Source: Methyloprofundus sp. | Lineage (GTDB): Bacteria > Pseudomonadota > Gammaproteobacteria > Methylococcales > Methylomonadaceae | Length of the DNA stretch: 64,000 nt | Direction of reading: 5' to 3' | Assembly: GCA_016592635.1 (NCBI GenBank) | Contig: AP023240.1 | Coordinates: 372,001 to 436,000, forward strand | Part shown: piece after piece, positions 37,409-45,803 of the stretch | Numbering within the stretch: the first letter of the stretch is position 1 | Layout: each line of letters starts with the position of its first letter | Translations under genes and position numbers: made by a program | Notes under the pieces: generated by a model | Databases searched by the model: none | What the model was told of the DNA's origin: nothing | What the model saw: only the letters and a program-made list of their open reading frames with translations

Positions 37409-38932
37409 TTATTGTTTTTGCAGAGTTTGTACGAAAGCGCTGCTATCTTGGTCAATAAGTTTGCCATCAATAAATAATAAAATTGGCGCTAATTGACCTT
37501 CTGGTAGTGCTTTCTGAGCAATTTGGTCCGGACTGATGGTGTAGCGGCCAATAAAATTGTCGGTTGGCCATTCAATATCTGTATAGGCTAGATACACTAA
37601 TTGTGAGCAAACAATTTTATCGGTTGTTTCGACATCGTAATTAAAATCATATGGCTTACCAACTTGTCTTAACGCTAAGGTAATAATTTTTTTCTTATTT
37701 TGCTTGCTGAGGTTTTTTCTCCTTAGGATCACTAAATCATCAATATTCAGGAAATGCGCTAAAGTATTCATTTTTGTACCATCACGCAAGGCTTCAATAA
37801 GTAATTGCCCATTACGAAGTTGTGCTTGATATTTGTGGGCTAGTGGCGTATTCCATAGGCCTAAGTCTTTTAATTCTTGCTCATTACCCAGCCAAATTGC
37901 GGCATGTCCCCAATATCCTGGGATCATCCGGTCAGTTAATCTGAAAGGAGTTTTTTCTAGTAAAATATCACCAGCTTGTAAGTTACTAAGGATTAGATTT
38001 TCTGCAGATTTATCTTGGTACATTCGGCCTTTTCTTTCTTCGATAAGGCCGACTGTATTACCAAACAATTCGCTTATACCATTTACAGCACTTCTATTTA
38101 AGGCATTCAAGCTATCTTCAATACTTTGGTGGCGCGCATTGAATCTGCGCGAAATCATGTCATTAACTGGAAGGTTACTAAATATTTCGTAGGAATGACT
38201 TGAGTGAATCAGGAGGTCAAGGTAAACAAAATTTTCATCCGTTAAGCTATCGTGTGTTAAGGTTTGTTTGCTTTTTTGATAGTGAGCAATACTGTTGTTA
38301 ATATTGGCCATACTTGAAATGCTGAGAAAGTCATCAGTCATAGCGGCAAGTTGGTCTTTTTGTATGCCGTAACCAATATCACTTTGGTTGAGAAAGCGGC
38401 GCACCTTAGGGTTTTCATTGATAAGTGTAATAACGTTTAGATAAGAATCATAGAGTAGTAGTCTGCCCGATAATGCCAACATAGTCCCTTTTAAACGCAG
38501 CTTTGGGTTTAAGGAGAGTAGGGTAGACGCTTGTATGTTGCTGTCATCAGCATTAACTTGCCAGCACTGATTGTTATCAATAACCTTAACAACCTCATCA
38601 ATTGTCTCGATTGCTGATTTCATATGCATGTTCATGGTATCAAGTGCGGCAGGAGAGATTACCGCATTTTTATCATAGTGTTGCAGTAAGCGTAGTGATT
38701 TTTCCCTATTAACCAATAACTTTTCAACTATTTCTTGGTAATAGATAATTTCCTCATCTAAGGCTTGGTTCAAAACAGTCTGATTATTATGTAATAGGTT
38801 AATTTTTTCCCAACAAGCATCTAATTTGGCTGTGTTGTTTTGCAGAGATAAGCGACTTTTGGAACAGCCGCTAGTTAACAGTATTGTTATTATTGCTAAC
38901 AGAGTAATGGTAAGTCGGATATGCATGTGCAT
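37409..38932 (-). CDS. Lipoprotein with YiiX/YebB-type cysteine-peptidase domain
   Basis: 507 residues. The signal ends in a lipobox (LTSGC, Cys near 23). Residues about 25-310 are helical, unrecognised. The C-terminal part, about 315-500, is a YiiX-like permuted NlpC/P60 domain: AGDILLEKTPF, YWGHAAIWLG with the probable catalytic His, KPYDFNYD, and VCSQLVYLAY with the probable catalytic Cys. Related enzymes cleave amide or lipid-peptide bonds; the substrate here is unknown. It converges with the regulator gene with only nine bases between the two stops. Confidence 0.75.
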   Translation of the reverse strand: MHMHIRLTITLLAIITILLTSGCSKSRLSLQNNTAKLDACWEKINLLHNNQTVLNQALDEEIIYYQEIVEKLLVNREKSLRLLQHYDKNAVISPAALDTMNMHMKSAIETIDEVVKVIDNNQCWQVNADDSNIQASTLLSLNPKLRLKGTMLALSGRLLLYDSYLNVITLINENPKVRRFLNQSDIGYGIQKDQLAAMTDDFLSISSMANINNSIAHYQKSKQTLTHDSLTDENFVYLDLLIHSSHSYEIFSNLPVNDMISRRFNARHQSIEDSLNALNRSAVNGISELFGNTVGLIEERKGRMYQDKSAENLILSNLQAGDILLEKTPFRLTDRMIPGYWGHAAIWLGNEQELKDLGLWNTPLAHKYQAQLRNGQLLIEALRDGTKMNTLAHFLNIDDLVILRRKNLSKQNKKKIITLALRQVGKPYDFNYDVETTDKIVCSQLVYLAYTDIEWPTDNFIGRYTISPDQIAQKALPEGQLAPILLFIDGKLIDQDSSAFVQTLQKQ

Positions 38933-39271
38933 TTTTAAGTATTAATGGCTTAGAAAAATTGATTCCAATAAGGGTTGGTCAGAAAGTGGTACTGTGCAAG
39001 TTATACACGTTGCTTGTGGATAACTCTGTGTAAAAGCTTGTATTAGCTCCCAGCCTCTTAAATAAATTATACATTATTAAATTCAATATTTATTATAATG
39101 AAAAATTAATATCTTTTATTTTCAATTATTTATCTTGTTTTATATGCGGAGGTAGATATTTTAATAAACCGTACCCTGGCTGATTAATACTGATAAAGTA
39201 TTTGTGTATAAAGGGTAAGGTCAACAATAATTTTTAGCAGCGAATCTGTAAGTGAAATAAGTATTTTATTG

Positions 39272-39484
39272 TTATACGCCCATAAGAGTATCGAGCACTG
39301 ACTGAGCCATAGGATAGTTGGTATTATGAATATATTGGGTAAGAATGATCCCTTTTTCCTGTTCAAGGTCTGGAAAACGTGACTGTAGTTGATCTAAAAG
39401 TTCGTCACTAATAAAGCTATCATTATGCAGTAGCCAGTTTAATTCAGTGAGGTTATCTCTGATCTGGTTGAAAAAAATAGTACG
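39272..39484 (-). pseudogene. Remnant of an unidentified protein's C-terminal region
   Basis: Seventy codons are open before a TAA at 39274-39272 but no usable ATG start remains, and an in-frame TAG precedes the segment. The encoded sequence, with stretches such as LTELNWLLHNDSFISDEL and DLEQEKGIILTQYIHNTNYP, has the composition of real protein rather than random translation. I could not assign a family. It is most simply the 3' stump of a deleted gene. Confidence 0.4.
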
Positions 39485-39548
39485 CTATAATAGTTTAAGG
39501 AGACTCAAAAAAGATCAAAAATCTGATTACCTGAACTCGTATAATAAG

Positions 39549-39719
39549 GTAACTTTTCATTATCCACTGGCGCGTTATTTTTCAGTAACTTACAGAGGTA
39601 AAAAGTGTTTGTTTTTATTTTTAAGCCTTTTGAAATTGCAAAATCAATAACTTAAAGTTCAGTTTTTATGACCTATAACAGATTAATTATAAAAGTGCCA
39701 GTGGATAATGAGAAGTTAC
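39549..39719. repeat. MITE-like element with 23-base inverted ends
   Basis: gtaacttttcattatccactggc at 39549-39571 recurs inverted at 39697-39719 with one mismatch, enclosing 125 AT-rich bases without a gene. Length (171 bases) and structure fit a non-autonomous mobile element. No clear target duplication is visible. Confidence 0.6.
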
Positions 39720-39763
39720 GTAGAATGTGAGTAACCTCTTGATTCTCATAATAAGGACAGTAA

Positions 39764-41674
39764 ATGATAAAAAATCAAGATGATGAAGAGTTACAATTAC
39801 AAGAAATAGAAAATCGTTTCTTAAGGATTTTAGAATATGATCCAGAAGTTGGAAGAGAAAAGCTTGTTTTGTTTGCAGCTCGGAATGGATTGAGAGAGTT
39901 TTTATCATCAATAATTACAATTACAAGCTGGAGTATGAAGCATGCAAAAGACAAAGATAAATCAGAGCTTTTAGCTTTGTCTAAAATTGCCGAATATTAT
40001 GAAATAATTCTGAAAGGTGCATGGAGTGATAAGGACATCGATAAGTTAACTGGAAATGCTGCCGATGAAAAAGCTCAGGATGACTTGCCATCTTCAGTTG
40101 ATTATTTAGGGCGTGATCGGTTTGTTAATGCATTAGTACCTTGATTATCGGTAAAAAATGATAACAGTCACTTAACAATAGGGTTGTTTGGTGATTGGGG
40201 GATAGGAAAGTTATCTATTATTGAGCAATTGCGTCAAAATTTAAAGGAAGTAGAGCATTGTGATTATGTTGTTGGTGAATTTAATGCTTGGAGCTATGAG
40301 CATACTCCTAATAGTCAGGCTGGAATTGCACATGAGATGATTTCAGCTTTAACTACGATTCCACGGCAGGGCAAAAGGTCTTGGCGTGGTGATTGGAATG
40401 ATTTTTGGAAAATTTTTTGGAATAAGTTATGTATCACATGGAAATTTGCTACTAATTTCCATGGTAAGAAAATTTTAGTGATTTTACTAATCGTTTGGGT
40501 GGGGCTGGTATGCGCTCTTCCTATACTGGAAACTAATCCCAGCCTAGAGATACCTGTGCTTTTTGGGTTTGTATATTTGCTTTATAAAGGACTTAAAACA
40601 ATTATGTCTCAGCCTTTGGCGGCAGAATTAAAAACCTATTTACAGTTACCTAGCTACCAAAAGCACTTAGGAACGGTTCCTGAAATGAGTAAAAACATTA
40701 AAGGTTTATGTGAGATTTGTTTAGGTAAAAATATAGGTGGAAAAAACCGCAGAATGATATTTTTTGTTGATGACTTAGATCGGTGTGGAGTTGATGGCAT
40801 AGTAAAAACATTTGAAGCTATTCGTTTGGTTTTAGATATTCCTTGGGCCACTGTTGTCATTGCAATGGATCAAAGAATTATTTTGCCCGCCTTAGCTTCC
40901 CATTATGAAAGTCTTTCAAAATACCATTCGTGTGACCCTATAGAAATTGCTCGTGATTATTTGGCTAAAGTTATTCATTTGCCCGTTAGCTTACAAGTAC
41001 CAGATGATAGTTCGGTTGCTAAGTATTTAGCTAGTATATGGAATGACCCTGAATTTGAAGCAAGTATTAATAAGGTGCAACCAAAGGTTCAACCAGTTAA
41101 AGCTGATTGTTTAAAGCAAAAAGAGAAATTAAATCTAGTCGATGGAGAAAAAAGTACAGAGCTTTTACGAGATATTATCGCTGATATTGATAGCTTAGAT
41201 ATTCAATCTATGCTGCGCCCTCTTGAAAAAGAAGAACAACCAGTAGAAGATCCAAGTGAAAATACTGGCTTTGGACAAGAACAAAAAATTAAATTTTACG
41301 AATGGCTAATAAAATTTAATTTACGCAACCCACGCCAAATAAAGCGTTTGTATAATAACTATAATTTATTATGGTCTATCTATGCTGGCGAATGGAACAA
41401 AGATGACAATGCTTGGTATATTCATATGCTTGCTTTATTAGCATTAGAAATGGTTAGTGAGCATGTGCCTTTTGATAAAACATCGAATATAAGGAAAGAG
41501 TATAGAGAGGCTTTTTTTGCTTTTAAGGGCAATAAACAGATACCAGATATTACTGGGGTGGAAGCAGAAAACATTAATGAAGCGTATAAATTAATATTTG
41601 ACTACCAAGCTAGTCGAGAAATAGATTTATTGAAAAGAGTTGAGCCGTTTGTTTTGCCTGAAATAACACTTTAA
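39764..41674 (+). pseudogene. KAP-family P-loop NTPase interrupted by an in-frame TGA
   Basis: Two open frames in the same phase, 39764-40144 (126 codons) and 40184-41674, are separated only by a TGA at 40142-40144 and 13 further codons that read on sensibly. Together they give one KAP NTPase of about 636 residues: DYLGRDRFVNAL, then FGDWGIGK (Walker A), a membrane segment about 245-290, and IFFVDDLDRCG (Walker B). The Walker A Ser/Thr is Leu (GKLS), so nucleotide binding would be poor. KAP proteins occur in phage defence and signalling contexts. Neighbouring mobile debris fits decay; a sequencing error cannot be excluded. Confidence 0.8.
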
Positions 41675-41888
41675 AATATTATTTTTACTACGTACACCAC
41701 GCCTCAAGCAGGTGTTGGTATAAAAAAACCACGGGGGGCAGGTCTTTGATTTATGATTCAAATCAAAACAGTTTTTATTATAGACCCGTTTCAATGCTGG
41801 ACAATAGTTTAAGGGGCGGCCAGCTTAAAAAAGGTAGATCACCTAAATCATATTTACTTTTGCCCTCTTGATGTTAGCTAGCTGGGAC

Positions 41889-42158
41889 TTATGTGATTTT
41901 TCTATAAATTTCTTTCCTATGTCCAACTCGAATAATCTCTATAATTAAATCTTCATTTTCAATAGAGTAAACTATTCTATAATCACCTGTTCGTAACCTA
42001 TAAGTATGCTCCAAACCAACAATCTTTTTACTTCCTACTGGGTGTACATTACTTTGCAACTGCTCTACAGAAAATAATATTTTTCCTATAGTGGATTTTG
42101 GTAAACGTTTAAGTTCCTTTTTTGCTGAATTCTTCCATACGATTTTATAAAAGCCCAC
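41889..42158 (-). CDS. RelE/ParE-type toxin
   Basis: 89 residues. IVWKNSAKKELKRLPKS, GLEHTYRLRTGDYRIVY and VGHRKEIYRK are hallmarks of the RelE superfamily fold, which usually cleaves mRNA on the ribosome. Its start overlaps the preceding antitoxin end by 14 bases, the standard antitoxin-first order. It lies beside the broken KAP gene in accessory DNA. Confidence 0.88.
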   Translation of the reverse strand: MGFYKIVWKNSAKKELKRLPKSTIGKILFSVEQLQSNVHPVGSKKIVGLEHTYRLRTGDYRIVYSIENEDLIIEIIRVGHRKEIYRKIT

Positions 42159-42345
42159 TAACTTTTAATTCCTCTAACAATTTTTTATGACTAGTGGTTG
42201 ATTCATCTTTTCTCTTAGCTATAACAGCCAAGTCCTCAATATTTTCTATAAGCTCTTGATATGTTTCAATAGACAAAACTACCGATTTCTTAGTGCCTTT
42301 TTCATCCGTAATAAACTGGGGATGAAGTTCTGTAATATTTATCAT
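42145..42345 (-). CDS. Phd/YefM-like antitoxin
   Basis: 66 residues from the ATG at 42345 (MINITELHPQ); the frame is open eight codons further up but that part lacks support. The sequence resembles Phd/YefM or related antitoxins, with an N-terminal DNA-binding half (FITDEKGTKKSVVLSIETYQELIE) and a C-terminal toxin-binding tail. Toxin and antitoxin overlap by 14 bases and should form an autoregulated pair. Confidence 0.8.
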   Translation of the reverse strand: MINITELHPQFITDEKGTKKSVVLSIETYQELIENIEDLAVIAKRKDESTTSHKKLLEELKVSGLL

Positions 42346-42562
42346 CTGAATTAACCTATATATTCTCAAACACCCTCTTCACTGGATTCTCACCACCTCA
42401 GCAGCAGGCTAGCCTGTAAGGGAGGCAACCTAATAGAGACTTTATGGCATTTTAACAGACTGTTCTATAAATAACGTAGTATTCTTTAATATTTTCATGA
42501 ACATAAACGCCCCCTTTTTTCCGGATAATAATAGAGCAATTATTTCAGGGATTATTTGACTA

Positions 42563-43522
42563 CTAAGGCCGCAAGAGAATTTTTCTAATACCTGATTGGG
42601 CGGCATGATCAAGTGCTACCAATCCCTCTTTCAGAAAATATTTTCCATCAATCATTGAGGTAATAGGGAGTTTATTTTCTGCAAGCAACGATAGTGCTTG
42701 TGCAAATGGGCCGCAGCGTGACCCTATGATATTGATCTCTGCAACAACGACTTTAGATAAATCGATGGGCTCAATAGCAGAAAAGGTGCTCTTTAGAATT
42801 AAAGTACCTTGTGGACTTACAATGCGTAAAGCCTGTTCGAAGCCAGTACTTTGCCCTGTGGCATCAACCACACAGGCAAAGCTATTATCTGGAATATTGT
42901 GTACTAAATCGGTTGCTAGTTGCCATTCTGCGGGGAGCATTAATGAACTAGTGGAGCGTCCCAACATAATGACCTGGTATCCTGCTAAGGCCAATACTTT
43001 GCCAATTAACAAACCTAGCCGCCCTGGGCCAAGTACTGCAATCGTTACTGCAGGAATACTCTCTATTTGCTCCACTACACGCAGAGCAGCTGCTAATGGC
43101 TCAGTAAAAACAGCCGCTGCATCAGAGACATTATAAGGTATGGCAAATAAATTTTGCGTAGGTAGAGTAAAAAAATCAGCAAAAACTCCATCTTTATGAC
43201 GAATTCCCAGTACCTTTCTGTGCAAACAGTGCTCTGACCCTTGCTTAAGGCAGGTATTGCATTGGGTGCAGCCAATATTGATTGAGCCAACCACGCGTTG
43301 CTTAAGCCAATGCTGGTCTTTGTTATTAGCAACTGCAATAACAGTACCGACAAACTCATGCCCTAGAACGCCAGAAAATCCAGCATAGCCTTTTACTAAT
43401 TCAAGATCAGTTGCACAAATACCTGCTACATTCAGTTTTATGAGAGCTTCACCTGCCATTAAATTGGGCTGTGCAATATCAGTTTGGTAGGTCAGTTGCT
43501 TATTAAACGTTAAAGCTTGCAT
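42563..43522 (-). CDS. Zinc-dependent medium-chain alcohol dehydrogenase
   Basis: 319 residues, somewhat short for the family. CATDLELVKGYAGFSGVLGHEFVG supplies the catalytic-zinc ligands, GCTQCNTCLKQGSEHC is the structural-zinc site, and VLGPGRLGLLIGKVLALAGY is the NAD-binding turn. It oxidises or reduces an alcohol or polyol; substrate unknown. Its stop codon is near the TA locus, and RIO kinase lies upstream on the same strand, 17 bases away. Confidence 0.88.
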   Translation of the reverse strand: MQALTFNKQLTYQTDIAQPNLMAGEALIKLNVAGICATDLELVKGYAGFSGVLGHEFVGTVIAVANNKDQHWLKQRVVGSINIGCTQCNTCLKQGSEHCLHRKVLGIRHKDGVFADFFTLPTQNLFAIPYNVSDAAAVFTEPLAAALRVVEQIESIPAVTIAVLGPGRLGLLIGKVLALAGYQVIMLGRSTSSLMLPAEWQLATDLVHNIPDNSFACVVDATGQSTGFEQALRIVSPQGTLILKSTFSAIEPIDLSKVVVAEINIIGSRCGPFAQALSLLAENKLPITSMIDGKYFLKEGLVALDHAAQSGIRKILLRP

Positions 43523-43539
43523 AAGGTAGACTTGGGTAC

Positions 43540-44385
43540 TTATATGTTGTGATGCTCATATTTACGCTGTATCGCTTCCTCGCGGGCATCATCTATTTCC
43601 CGAATAATACTTTTTACATCAGCGCGTTTATTGCTGCCTTTAAAATTACCTGTTAGTTTTGTTTCGGGGGTCAGCTTACCAGTTTGGTAAATTTTCCAGA
43701 TTTCTTTGGCGTATTTTTTGCTCAGTAGTTCAGGGGCAAAACGTCCAAAATAGGCTGATAGATTATTGACATCGCGCTCGAACATTCTGGCTGCATTATT
43801 ATTTGCTGCGGCATCAACGGCTTGAGGCAGGTCAATAATAACGGGGCCATCGGCATCAATCAGTATATTGAACTCAGATAAGTCTCCGTGTACCAAGCCC
43901 GCACAGAGCATTCTGACGACTTCTTTTATTAATAGCTCGTGGTATTCCAAAGCTTCTGTATTACTGAGTTCTAGGTCATTCAATCTAGGCGCGGCAGCGC
44001 CGTGTGCATCAGTGACCAGTTCCATTAATAGCACGCCTTCAATAAAATTATAGGGTTGTGGTACGCGTACACCAGCACTGGCAAGGCTGTATAAGGCATC
44101 CACTTCCGCATTCTGCCAAACCTCTTCCTGTTGCTTGCGCCCATACTGGCTTTTTTTCTCCATGGCACGCGCTTGCCGGCTATTACGTACTTTACGTCCT
44201 TCTTGGTATAAGGCCTGTTTATGGAAACCACGTTTATTGGCTGCTTTATAGACTTTTGCACAGCGAATTTCACCTTCAGAACGTACAACGTAAACGGCGG
44301 CTTCTTTGCCACTTTTTAGTGGGTGAATGACTTCATCGATAAAACCATCAAGCACTAGTGCTTCGAGACTTTTTGGGGTTTTCAT
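43540..44385 (-). CDS. RIO-family serine kinase
   Basis: 281 residues. The catalytic residues are in place: K44 (CAKVYK), VHGDLSEFN with D168 and N173, and IIDLPQ with D185 as the metal-binding Asp. A basic stretch (about 62-90) and basic C-terminal tail suggest contact with nucleic acid or ribosome. RIO kinases act in ribosome maturation in eukaryotes and archaea; the bacterial role is poorly known. It is followed on the same strand by the alcohol dehydrogenase. Confidence 0.9.
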   Translation of the reverse strand: MKTPKSLEALVLDGFIDEVIHPLKSGKEAAVYVVRSEGEIRCAKVYKAANKRGFHKQALYQEGRKVRNSRQARAMEKKSQYGRKQQEEVWQNAEVDALYSLASAGVRVPQPYNFIEGVLLMELVTDAHGAAAPRLNDLELSNTEALEYHELLIKEVVRMLCAGLVHGDLSEFNILIDADGPVIIDLPQAVDAAANNNAARMFERDVNNLSAYFGRFAPELLSKKYAKEIWKIYQTGKLTPETKLTGNFKGSNKRADVKSIIREIDDAREEAIQRKYEHHNI

Positions 44386-44512
44386 GACTGTTATTTATAA
44401 TCTATGCTGAAAATGGATTTGTTCGGGTAATATATTTTTCGGCATCATTATACGCAATAATGATTGGTATAGCTTGTTGCTAGAGAAGCTAATGCTGGCA
44501 TAAGCTTGCATG

Positions 44513-44548
44513 CATAAAAAAGCCTCGGCTTAGCGAGGCTTTTTTATG
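44513..44548 (-). terminator. Terminator after the STAS gene
   Basis: Stem cataaaaaagcctcg (44513-44527) pairs with cgaggcttttttatg (44534-44548) over a six-base loop. On the minus strand it follows the STAS-gene stop by about 106 bases and ends in a T-run, separating the partner-switch genes from the RIO kinase. Confidence 0.8.
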
Positions 44549-44654
44549 ATAAAGAATAGCTTAGGAGAAAGGGTATTATTGAACTCATGCTCCTTAGTCA
44601 AAGGGGAGAAATAGGGTGATTGATGCGCTTCCTATGTTAACCCCTTGATGCCAA

Positions 44655-45800
44655 TTAGCCATCAGTCACATAGCGATCAAAAACCATAGTCAGCATTTTT
44701 AGTTCGCCTTCTTCAACAGGGCACCAACCTTGAAATTCTATATCCTCTAGAATTCTTTTGCCTTTTTCATCATCAGCCATTTCTGCAAGAATAGTATGTA
44801 AAGTTTTACCTTCTTCTTTTAAATTTGATGCGATAGAAAACAAGTGAAAAGCAAAATCGGTAGCACTTTCATCTAGTTTACGGACATTCTTTTTACTAAA
44901 AGAAGACAGCCCTTCATAGGTTTTCTTCAGCATGAATAACAAGTCAGCTTTCTTTCTAATCAGCATTTGTAATGATTTGATTTCATTACCTGAGAAAGTA
45001 AAATTAAAAGTAGATGAATCTACTTCATTCTCATCACATAAGAAGCGTCCTAAAATATACACAAAACTATTTTCTGAAGCAGTGACGACGCTGGCATTTT
45101 TAAAGTCTTCTAGAGTGCGATTATCATCGGCGCGGGTCAATATGACCACTTCATCTGCTTCTGCAATAGGTCGCATAATAGGAACAAAGCCACGTTTTTT
45201 AATCATGGCACAGGCTTCAAAAGGTTTGGCGAATAAAATATCAACACTTGCTTCATTGAGCATATCTTGCGCTTGCTCAAAGTGTATTGCTTTTTGCATG
45301 CGCCGTTGTAGATAAGTATTAAATAAATACCAGCCTGTCAGTTGTTGTCCTGTTTGTAAACTGGCGACAAAATTCAATTTCTTTTTTACCACTAATTTTT
45401 CAGGTGCACCTGTGACAGTCTTTTTAGCATTTGCATGAATAGGCGCCTGCGGACTGATTGTTTTTTTGTCTCCTGCTTTAGTATCAGTATTGCCCGCAAC
45501 AAAACGGCCTAAGCCAGTAATCTTGAACAGCATATTAACCATGCGATTAAGATCTTTGACCTCGACGGTGACCTGTTTTTTTTCCCATTCCTCAAAAATT
45601 TTGAGTAATAAGGATAAGCCCATGGAATTAACGCGTTCTATTTTTTTGAACTCTAAAACAACATGTGCTTTTGCTGGCACATCATTGAGTAACTCTAATG
45701 GAACCTTGGCATTGACATCAATAGAACCAGCGCAATCAAAGCAAAAGGTATTCTTGTTGTCAGAAATTTTAGTTATGGTTAGAGAATCTGAAATTGCCAT
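44655..45800 (-). CDS. STAS-domain protein fused to a PBP-like domain
   Basis: 381 residues. Residues about 1-105 are a STAS domain (FDCAGSIDVNAKVPLELLNDVPAKAHVVLEFK outline, with VNSMGLSLLLK carrying the usual phosphorylatable Ser position). A Lys/Thr linker (about 110-145) leads to a type-II binding-protein fold (about 148-340) resembling PhnD-like domains, with TASENSFVYILGRF. There is no signal peptide, so this domain must be cytoplasmic. It is three bases downstream of the SpoIIE phosphatase gene. I infer an anti-sigma antagonist whose state is read through a bound small molecule. Confidence 0.75.
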   Translation of the reverse strand: MAISDSLTITKISDNKNTFCFDCAGSIDVNAKVPLELLNDVPAKAHVVLEFKKIERVNSMGLSLLLKIFEEWEKKQVTVEVKDLNRMVNMLFKITGLGRFVAGNTDTKAGDKKTISPQAPIHANAKKTVTGAPEKLVVKKKLNFVASLQTGQQLTGWYLFNTYLQRRMQKAIHFEQAQDMLNEASVDILFAKPFEACAMIKKRGFVPIMRPIAEADEVVILTRADDNRTLEDFKNASVVTASENSFVYILGRFLCDENEVDSSTFNFTFSGNEIKSLQMLIRKKADLLFMLKKTYEGLSSFSKKNVRKLDESATDFAFHLFSIASNLKEEGKTLHTILAEMADDEKGKRILEDIEFQGWCPVEEGELKMLTMVFDRYVTDG

Positions 45801-45803
45801 GCG

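Larger units (their letters stand above)
38933..39763. other. Gene-poor AT-rich region with remnant and palindrome
   Basis: 831 bases without an intact gene. It contains a decayed coding remnant on the minus strand (39272-39484), a MITE-like inverted-repeat element (39549-39719), and short open frames on both strands (39184-39366 minus, 39447-39650 plus) that I reject as genes. The low GC and mixed debris mark it as accessory DNA bordering the KAP gene. Confidence 0.6.

Noticed and set aside
39184..39650. Short frames at 39184-39366 (minus) and 39447-39650 (plus)
   Set aside because: They cross the remnant and the inverted-repeat element, lack ribosome sites and have atypical composition.
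40142..40144. Selenocysteine or other recoding of the TGA in the KAP gene
   Set aside because: No SECIS-like hairpin was evident, the family has no catalytic Cys there, and the P-loop is also damaged, so a plain nonsense mutation is simpler.
41743..41775. Inverted repeat tttgatt ... aatcaaa after the KAP gene as a second FNR box
   Set aside because: The spacing does not match TTGAT-N4-ATCAA and no promoter-oriented gene start lies nearby.
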